Notes under the pieces: generated by a model
Told to the model about the DNA's origin: nothing
The model's database searches: none
Seen by the model: the letters and a program-made list of their open reading frames with translations, nothing else
Assembly: GCA_910577685.1 (NCBI GenBank)
Contig: CAJTOH010000018.1
Span: forward strand, 16,735-80,734
DNA from: an uncultured Dorea sp.
GTDB taxonomy: Bacteria > Bacillota > Clostridia > Lachnospirales > Lachnospiraceae
Length of the DNA stretch: 64,000 bases
Direction of reading: 5' to 3'
In this document: positions 59,142-64,000 of the stretch, piece by piece
How positions within the stretch are numbered: position 1 is the stretch's first letter
How the letters are laid out: every line of letters starts with the position of its first letter
Program-made: the position numbers and the translations under genes

Positions 59142-60374
59142 CTATCTTGCAGAAATGCCTTCGACCATCTCGTCCAACTGTTCCTGCAGGTCTATGCCGG
59201 AAGGATTCCCCGCCGCCATATTCCCGGCGAATGTTGAGACGGGATCCCAGAACTTTCCGCCGATCCGCTGAAGCTGCGAAAACTCTGACTGTTCGATTAA
59301 CGCGGCAATTGCCGGGGACTGCTGAATCTCCTGAGAATCCGCAACTGTGGTGTTGGAAGGGCCTTGCCCGCGCATTTCAAACCGCAGCCTTTGATTTTCT
59401 TCATTAGTAATCCACTCTGCAAGCAGCGCCGACCATTTGGGGTATTCGGAGTAAGCGTTCACACCGATTAATTTACAGCCGGAAAAGGAAGCCATCTGTA
59501 TCTGGCTGCCGCTGCAGGTATAGGTAGGCAATTTTGTGGCTGCGGCGTTCTCTCCCCAGGCTTTCGCGACTTCGACGGAATTCCAGACTCCGCTGATGCC
59601 TGCGGCGACGGAACCGTCTTTTACACCGTTAAGAAATTCTTCATCCGTACGATTGGAGAATCCCGGGCTGCCTGCGATCTGAAGCATAGCCTGAGCGACG
59701 TCGATACCCCGGATTGTCCCGTCTGATTGGTTCCAAGTACAGAAATTGGTGATTCCGTCGTCGTTCAGCCCGACCTTTAATCCTGTATTTCCAAAGAAGG
59801 AATATACATACCATGCGGAAGACCAGTCCATTGTGAAATACTTTCCGTTTGCCGCCGCGGCTTGTAATATTCCATCCAGCGTCTTTACTTGTTCTTCCGA
59901 AATGTACTGCTTGTTATAATATAGGAAGTACCCATTGTCTGCCGTCAGAGGATAGGCGTATAATTTGTCGTTTACCGAGGCTGCGTCTATGGCGTTTTGA
60001 AGGGTGTCAGACTTGATTTCGTCAACATTCCCGATAGGGTCTAAGGCTCCTGCCGCTGCCAGCGCATGGAGCTGGTCGTCTGCAAAGGTAAATACGTCCG
60101 CGCCTTCCTCAAGCCCGCCAAGCAGCGCGTCTTTACAGTGGGATTCGCTTTGTACCTCGAAAGTAATACTGAAATCCGCCTCATTCTGATATTTGGCCTT
60201 GAAACTTTGGATGATCTGATTCATCAGTTCCGTGTCTTCCTCCGCGCCCCAGACTACCAGTTCAACTTTTTGCTTTTCCGTATCTGCCGTATCCGTCCTC
60301 CTGTCCGTATGGCATCCCGTAAGCGACAGGGCGCATAGTACATTTAAAAACAATGTGCATAGTATTTTTCTCAT
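59142..60374 (-). CDS. Extracellular solute-binding lipoprotein (family 1, sugar type)
   Basis: This 410-residue protein has a lipoprotein signal peptide with lipobox LTGC at Cys21, then a two-lobe binding fold: VELVVWGAEEDTELMNQIIQ, DVFTFADDQLHALAAAGALD, KLYAYPLTADNGYFLYYNK, and SVAAGISGVWNSVEVAKAWG. The AAALDPIG/YPLTADNGYFLYYNK pattern suits a carbohydrate-binding protein of the MalE type. No ABC permease or ATPase gene is adjacent; the next gene is a chemoreceptor. AAAGGACGAAACACAT precedes the ATG. Confidence 0.88.
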   Translation of the reverse strand: MRKILCTLFLNVLCALSLTGCHTDRRTDTADTEKQKVELVVWGAEEDTELMNQIIQSFKAKYQNEADFSITFEVQSESHCKDALLGGLEEGADVFTFADDQLHALAAAGALDPIGNVDEIKSDTLQNAIDAASVNDKLYAYPLTADNGYFLYYNKQYISEEQVKTLDGILQAAAANGKYFTMDWSSAWYVYSFFGNTGLKVGLNDDGITNFCTWNQSDGTIRGIDVAQAMLQIAGSPGFSNRTDEEFLNGVKDGSVAAGISGVWNSVEVAKAWGENAAATKLPTYTCSGSQIQMASFSGCKLIGVNAYSEYPKWSALLAEWITNEENQRLRFEMRGQGPSNTTVADSQEIQQSPAIAALIEQSEFSQLQRIGGKFWDPVSTFAGNMAAGNPSGIDLQEQLDEMVEGISAR

Positions 60375-60416
60375 ATGTGTTTCGTCCTTTATGATTCTAA
60401 ACTTTTTCGTGGATAG

Positions 60417-60446
60417 ATTATATCATTATTAAGGGGGTCCTTGCAA
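60417..60446 (-). promoter_or_regulatory. Promoter for the solute-binding protein/chemoreceptor operon
   Basis: Read on the minus strand: TTGCAA (60446-60441), an 18-base spacer and TATAAT (60422-60417), about 40 bases before the start codon. Confidence 0.65.
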
Positions 60447-60529
60447 GATAGAAAATGGGGTGAAAATACGTTAGTTCTGCGCCGGATAAAATCGTGAAAG
60501 GTAAGAAGAGAAATGCAGGATATAAAGCT

Positions 60530-60680
60530 ACAAAATGAAATCCACCGTACGAATCTTATATTCAGTACAGTGGATTTTAAAATTCTGTGTCCATCGGACG
60601 ATACCTCACTTTTCTTATTATTCTTGGATTTAAAAAATTATGTTTTTGGTGGTCTGTCCTCCTTTTCTTTTGTTGGTATT
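60530..60680 (-). ncRNA. Candidate small RNA or long leader in a 397-bp gap
   Basis: The gap 60375-60771 has no credible gene. On the minus strand it holds a second, strong promoter (60681-60709) far from any start codon and then a 13-bp hairpin (60538-60577; AAATCCAC-type arms, one mismatch) followed by a T-rich stretch. A transcript of about 140 bases could end there. Only five sense codons follow a possible internal site. This is weak, sequence-only evidence. Confidence 0.3.
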
Positions 60681-60709
60681 ATAATATCGTATAATACTTA
60701 AAATGTCAA
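60681..60709 (-). promoter_or_regulatory. Orphan minus-strand promoter
   Basis: TTGACA (60709-60704), exactly 17 bases, TATTAT (60686-60681), read leftward. It lies some 300 bases upstream of the solute-binding protein, which has its own promoter nearer. Confidence 0.55.
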
Positions 60710-60771
60710 TAGGAAATCAGAAAAAAAATAATAAAAATTTAAATAGACTGATAAATATAAAAAATATGATT

Positions 60772-61308
60772 TTAAGCAGGAGGCGCGATACGCTGCAGAA
60801 GTTTGACAAGTTCTTCCGGCGTCTCTTTGGCTCCGTTTGAGGACCAGGATATATACAGGTTGTATAATGCGCCTGCAAATGCCTGTAGGCCGTAATAGTG
60901 TTCGATTCCGTCCTCAGGTTTATGCCACGTCTCGATCATATACCTGCTGATCGCAGTTAAGAGAAGATGTCCGAGGCCGCTTTTAAATAAGCTGTCGAGA
61001 AATTCTTTGTGTTTTTCAAAATAAGAAAAACAGTGGAAGAGATTTGCGGAATCGTATGCATGCTGGTCCAGAGACAGCTCGCGGGCTTCCTGCTGATACT
61101 GAGCCAATGCCTCTTCCAGATAAGAAGAAAAGATATCTTCTTTGGATTGGTAATTCCGATAGTAAGTCATTCTTGAAACGCCGGCTTTTTCCGTCAGTTC
61201 GGAAATAGAGATGGCTGATAACGGTTTTTCTTTTAGAAGCAGCATTAACGCTGTCACCAGACATTCTCTGGCTAATTTGTTGGCTTGGTTTTTTCTTTCG
61301 GTATCCAT
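60772..61308 (-). CDS. TetR/AcrR family transcriptional regulator
   Basis: This 178-residue regulator starts at the ATG after AAGAAAGGGA (a TTG two codons earlier is less likely). The helix-turn-helix is ISISELTEKAGVSRMTYYRN near residues 37-56, followed by YQSKEDIFSSYLEEALAQY. The C-terminal domain resembles TetR-like regulators of the type found near DhaS or YfiR genes. It is divergent from degV; a 19-bp near-palindrome between them is its likely operator. Confidence 0.9.
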   Translation of the reverse strand: MDTERKNQANKLARECLVTALMLLLKEKPLSAISISELTEKAGVSRMTYYRNYQSKEDIFSSYLEEALAQYQQEARELSLDQHAYDSANLFHCFSYFEKHKEFLDSLFKSGLGHLLLTAISRYMIETWHKPEDGIEHYYGLQAFAGALYNLYISWSSNGAKETPEELVKLLQRIAPPA

Positions 61309-61368
61309 GAACAAAATCCCTTTCTTTGTAACAGTTGTGTTTGCAGATATTGAAATTCAATTTTTAAA

Positions 61369-61387
61369 GTGTTACAATTTGTCACAC
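61369..61387. promoter_or_regulatory. Candidate TetR operator
   Basis: GTGTTACAATTTGTCACAC is a 19-base near-perfect palindrome (only one mirrored pair mismatched besides the centre) in the 252-bp divergent region between the tetR and degV genes. A related half site, TTTGTAACAGTTGTGT, lies at about 61325-61340, close to the tetR start. Confidence 0.5.
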
Positions 61388-61560
61388 GTTATCGGACATC
61401 ATCAATCCGGACATTCCTTTAAGATATCCGGAAGATACACATGATTATAAAGAAACGGGTGTGATATTTCAAGTGCTGCCGGACAGGCCGCCGCGGTATG
61501 AAATGAATTTGTGAACCGATTTATGAGAGAGAATATAGGAAAACAAGGAGGACTTGCGGT

Positions 61561-62439
61561 ATGAAAACAGCGATTATGACAGACAGCAATAGTGGAATTA
61601 TGAAAAGTGAAGCAGAATTATTGGGGATCTTTTCGCTTCCGATGCCGGTGATTATTGATGGAGTAACCTGCTACGAGGGGATAGACCTTACTCAGGAAAT
61701 GTTTTACCTAAGCCTTACGGGGGGAAAAGACGTATCTACTTCGCAGCCGTCGCCGGGCGAGGTGATGGGAATGTGGGATGAGATTCTTGCGGGCGGATAT
61801 GACGAGATTGTCCATATCCCTATGTCCAGCGGATTGAGCAATTCGTACGAGTCGGCAGCCGGGTTGGCTAAGGAGTACGGCGGCAAGGTACAGGTGGCGG
61901 ATAACCACAGAATATCCGTGACCTTGAGGGAGTCGGTGCTTGAGGCGAAAGAGCTTGCCGATGAAGGGAGATCGGCAAAAGAAATCAAGAAAGAGTTGGA
62001 AGAGAGGGCATATGAATCTTGTATTTATATTACGGTAGATACTCTGGAATTCCTGAAAAAGGGAGGGAGAATCACACCGGCAGGAGCCGCGCTCGGCGCG
62101 GTGTTGAATATTAAGCCGGTCCTTACCATACAGGGAGAGAGATTGGATGCATTTGCAAAAGTGCGGGGAATGAAGAAAGGGAAGCATAAGATGTTAGAGG
62201 CAGTGCGGCATGATCTGGATACCCGGTTTAGAGATATAGAAACGAGCCGTATTGTGATCGGCGCGGCAGGTTCAGGCCTTACAGAGGAGGAGGAGCTGGA
62301 ATGGACGGATACATTGCGGGAGGCATTTCCGGGAGCGGCTGTTTACTATAATCCGCTGTCTTTCAGCGTCGGCAGCCATACCGGCCCCGGAGCGGTGGGA
62401 ACAGCCGTCAGTATCCGTAGAAAAAGGAAGGTTGACTAA
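61561..62439 (+). CDS. DegV family fatty-acid-binding protein
   Basis: This 292-residue protein has the DegV fold: TAIMTDSNSGIMKSEAE-type start, VDGVTCYEG-like IDGVTCYEGIDLT, STSQPSPGEVM, HIPMSSGLSNSYESA, ITVDTLEFLKKGGRITPAGA and INLLSVG-like NPLSFSVGSHTGPGAVG. FakB/DegV proteins bind one fatty acid and present it to the FakA kinase. AAGGAGGACTTGCGGT precedes the ATG. No fakA is nearby. Its end overlaps the next frame by 8 bases. Confidence 0.9.
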   Translation: MKTAIMTDSNSGIMKSEAELLGIFSLPMPVIIDGVTCYEGIDLTQEMFYLSLTGGKDVSTSQPSPGEVMGMWDEILAGGYDEIVHIPMSSGLSNSYESAAGLAKEYGGKVQVADNHRISVTLRESVLEAKELADEGRSAKEIKKELEERAYESCIYITVDTLEFLKKGGRITPAGAALGAVLNIKPVLTIQGERLDAFAKVRGMKKGKHKMLEAVRHDLDTRFRDIETSRIVIGAAGSGLTEEEELEWTDTLREAFPGAAVYYNPLSFSVGSHTGPGAVGTAVSIRRKRKVD

Positions 62440-62785
62440 CCATGAGGATCTATTTGCCAGCACAGGCAGGGCATATATACGTTTGGCGAAAGAGGAGCCT
62501 TTTTTGTTTAAGATATTCATTCTGCATCAGAGAAAAGGAGTTTCTTCGCTTAAGGACCTCTACGAGAAGGAAGCCGGCCCCCATATGGCCGAAGTGATTG
62601 CGGAGGAATTAAAGATAAGCGTTTCCAAGGCAAGACGGCTGCATTTGAATATGTTGATTTACACGATAGGCATCGGCACTATTTTTTCAGTGTCGACGCC
62701 GGGGATTTCGGCGGAAGAGATCTATACGCAGCAGGAGACGGCATATAAAGCATTTTTAAAACAGACGTTGGAACCGGTCGATTAA
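62432..62785 (+). pseudogene. TetR-type regulator remnant lacking the DNA-binding domain
   Basis: This frame of 117 residues, from a TTG inside the end of degV, matches only the C-terminal domain of TetR regulators: LFASTGRAYIRLAKEEPFLF, FKIFILHQRKG, HLNMLIYTIGIGTIFSVSTP and a closing helix. The N-terminal 50-70 residues with the helix-turn-helix are absent, and the next in-frame ATG is deep inside. It is probably the remains of a regulator gene truncated where it meets degV. A coupled, DNA-binding-free product cannot be excluded. Confidence 0.7.
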
Positions 62786-62830
62786 TAATTGCGGACAATG
62801 GGGAACCGGTTTTTAGGGAAAGGAACAGAT

Positions 62831-63361
62831 ATGAAAAAAGGAATTATTATTTATCAATCGAAATATGGGGCGACGCAGAAATATGCGGGATGGCTGAGGG
62901 AGATGACGGGTTTTGACTATATTAGAGCAAAGGATGCCCTGCCGGATAAAGTGAAGAAGTATGATGTGATCGTCCTATGCGGGGGGATCTACGCCTCGTC
63001 TATAGCGGGTCTGTCCTTTTTGAAAAAGAATATCGGCAGGCTTGGGAATAAGAAGATAGCTGTTTTTTGCGTGGGAGCTTCTCCTTATGACGAAAAAACA
63101 TTTCAGGAATTTAAGCGGCACAATCTGAAAAAAGGATTAGAAAATATACCTCTGTTTTATGGGCGGGGAGCCTGGGACATGAGAAAGATGACTTTGCCGG
63201 ACAGGACCATGTGCAAGATGCTGCAGAAATCAATAGCCAAAAGGGATCCATCCACGTATGAACCGTGGATGGTCGGGCTTATGAGCGCGGTGGGGCAGAC
63301 CGGAGACTGGACGGATAAAAAATATCTGGCTCCGCTGATGGAATATCTGCGTGATTTGTAA
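62831..63361 (+). CDS. Flavodoxin-like domain protein
   Basis: This 176-residue protein starts at the ATG after GGGAAAGGAAC. It has a flavodoxin-fold N-terminus with the phosphate loop YQSKYGATQKYAGWL, then YDVIVLCGGIYASSIAGLSF and KIAVFCVGASPYDEKTFQEF. The C-terminal part (GAWDMRKMTLPDRTMCKML) resembles the flavodoxin_5/protoporphyrinogen oxidase HemG-like group. TetR-flavodoxin gene pairs are common in Clostridia, which fits the TetR remnant just upstream. Confidence 0.85.
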   Translation: MKKGIIIYQSKYGATQKYAGWLREMTGFDYIRAKDALPDKVKKYDVIVLCGGIYASSIAGLSFLKKNIGRLGNKKIAVFCVGASPYDEKTFQEFKRHNLKKGLENIPLFYGRGAWDMRKMTLPDRTMCKMLQKSIAKRDPSTYEPWMVGLMSAVGQTGDWTDKKYLAPLMEYLRDL

Positions 63362-63394
63362 TTTGTTTGTAATTTGTTTGTAAAGTATTTTTAC

Positions 63395-63423
63395 TTGACA
63401 GACGGTTTTTGCTGTGCTATCAT
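63395..63423 (+). promoter_or_regulatory. Promoter for the DUF4180 gene
   Basis: Perfect TTGACA at 63395-63400, 17 bases, TATCAT at 63418-63423. Direct repeats ATTTGTACT at 63422-63430 and 63440-63448 (18-base period) overlap the -10 and transcription start, a likely repressor site. Confidence 0.7.
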
Positions 63424-63472
63424 TTGTACTTGACTGGAATTTGTACTGCAAATGAAGTTAGGAGATGTAATT

Positions 63473-63841
63473 ATGAATATTGAATACATGAAAGAGAATG
63501 GAATTGATATTGCAGTTGTTTCCAGTGACGAGATGATGATTGTCGATACGCAGTCGGCTTTGGACTTGGCGATGACTGTTAAGTATGAAACAAATGCGGC
63601 GAACATAGTAATAGACAAGAATGTTATTTGCGAGGATTTCTTCGTCCTTAGTACGGGCATAGCGGGCGAGATCCTCCAGAAGTTTATTAATTATCAGGTG
63701 AAAGTCGCTGTCTATGGCGACTATTCGCATTATACCAGTAAGCCTCTTAAGGATTTTATCTATGAGTCGAATCATGGGAAGGATTTCTTTTTTGTTTCGA
63801 CGAAGGAAGAGGCAAGACGGAAGTTAGCAGAAGCACAGTGA
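63473..63841 (+). CDS. DUF4180 domain protein
   Basis: This 122-residue protein starts at the ATG after TTAGGAGATGTAATT. It shows the DUF4180 pattern: MNIEYMKENGIDIAVVSSDE, MIVDTQSALDLAMTVKYET, IVIDKNVICEDFFVLSTGIA, GEILQKFINYQVKVAVYGDY and SKPLKDFIYESNHGKDFFFV. The fold is thought to be STAS-like. Members often sit beside HxlR or MarR regulators; here a promoter with direct repeats precedes it. The function is unknown. Confidence 0.88.
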   Translation: MNIEYMKENGIDIAVVSSDEMMIVDTQSALDLAMTVKYETNAANIVIDKNVICEDFFVLSTGIAGEILQKFINYQVKVAVYGDYSHYTSKPLKDFIYESNHGKDFFFVSTKEEARRKLAEAQ

Positions 63842-63887
63842 CATGTAAGTACAGATTCCGGTTGTTTATATGGGAAGATTATTATGG

Positions 63888-63930
63888 AGAGGGCAAAACC
63901 ATTCGAAAGGTTCTGCCCTCTGTTGTTTTA
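63888..63930. terminator. Terminator after the DUF4180 gene
   Basis: A 13-base stem, AGAGGGCAAAACC/GGTTCTGCCCTCT with one mismatch, and a T-rich tail. The remaining roughly 70 bases to the window end hold no gene I can support. Confidence 0.7.
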
Positions 63931-64000
63931 GCCGGGCTGCAGGGCCTAGTGTACCGACCGTATTATATTCAGTCAAACCTCCTTGCCTATTCGCCCATCT

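Noticed and set aside
60513..60701. 62-codon plus-strand open frame in the 397-bp gap
   Set aside because: It has no good ribosome binding site, low complexity, and runs across the hairpin and opposite a minus-strand promoter.

Overview
The window looks like chromosome of a strict anaerobe of the Lachnospiraceae (Clostridia), of the general kind of [Clostridium] scindens, Dorea or Faecalicatena; this is inferred from protein content, AGGAGG ribosome binding sites, TTGACA/TATAAT promoters and moderate GC, not from a marker gene. Nearly all of it is coding. There is one tRNA, no rRNA, no complete insertion sequence, no CRISPR array and no prophage. One 103-bp palindromic element looks like a miniature transposable element.

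Region 1 (1-11.9 kb) is the most interesting part. It is one dense run of same-strand genes: the 3' end of a lactate/malate dehydrogenase; HdrB, HdrC and HdrA; an MvhD-type subunit; two ferredoxin-type subunits; an NAD(P)H/FAD/[2Fe-2S] subunit; a fumarate-reductase-like iron-sulfur protein and flavoprotein; both subunits of a class I fumarase; and an AspT-like antiporter. The Hdr and Flx parts match the FlxABCD-HdrABC NADH-dependent bifurcating module known from Desulfovibrio. Fused genomically to fumarase and fumarate reductase, it suggests a soluble machine that reduces fumarate to succinate with NADH while also reducing ferredoxin, with no membrane anchor.

Region 2 (12-20 kb) holds a small hypothetical protein, a cytidylate-kinase-like protein, a PQ-loop/SGNH-like fusion, a LysR regulator, indolepyruvate:ferredoxin oxidoreductase (iorAB) with a phenylacetate-CoA ligase (arylpyruvate fermentation), and an orphan eukaryotic-type HisA. 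Region 3 (20-37 kb) is housekeeping: secA, prfB with its programmed +1 frameshift, hom, an internally deleted apgM, lysC, a CYTH protein, a DJ-1 protein, tig-clpP-clpX-lon-ysxC, an AI-2E family membrane protein and a siroheme nitrite/sulfite reductase. Region 4 (37-50 kb) holds purC, a two-component system divergent from a CsbB-like glycosyltransferase/YfhO pair with TTCTTAAGA repeats between them, an rRNA pseudouridine synthase without an S4 domain, and a second two-component system followed by an ABC exporter and two permeases.

Region 5 (50-64 kb) holds efp, a DUF5688 protein, tRNA-Arg(CCG), a small membrane protein, argS, an AlaX-type editing protein, HtrA, a zinc-ribbon membrane protein, the miniature element, a solute-binding lipoprotein paired with a chemoreceptor and no transporter, a TetR regulator, DegV, a TetR remnant without its DNA-binding domain, a flavodoxin-like protein and a DUF4180 protein.
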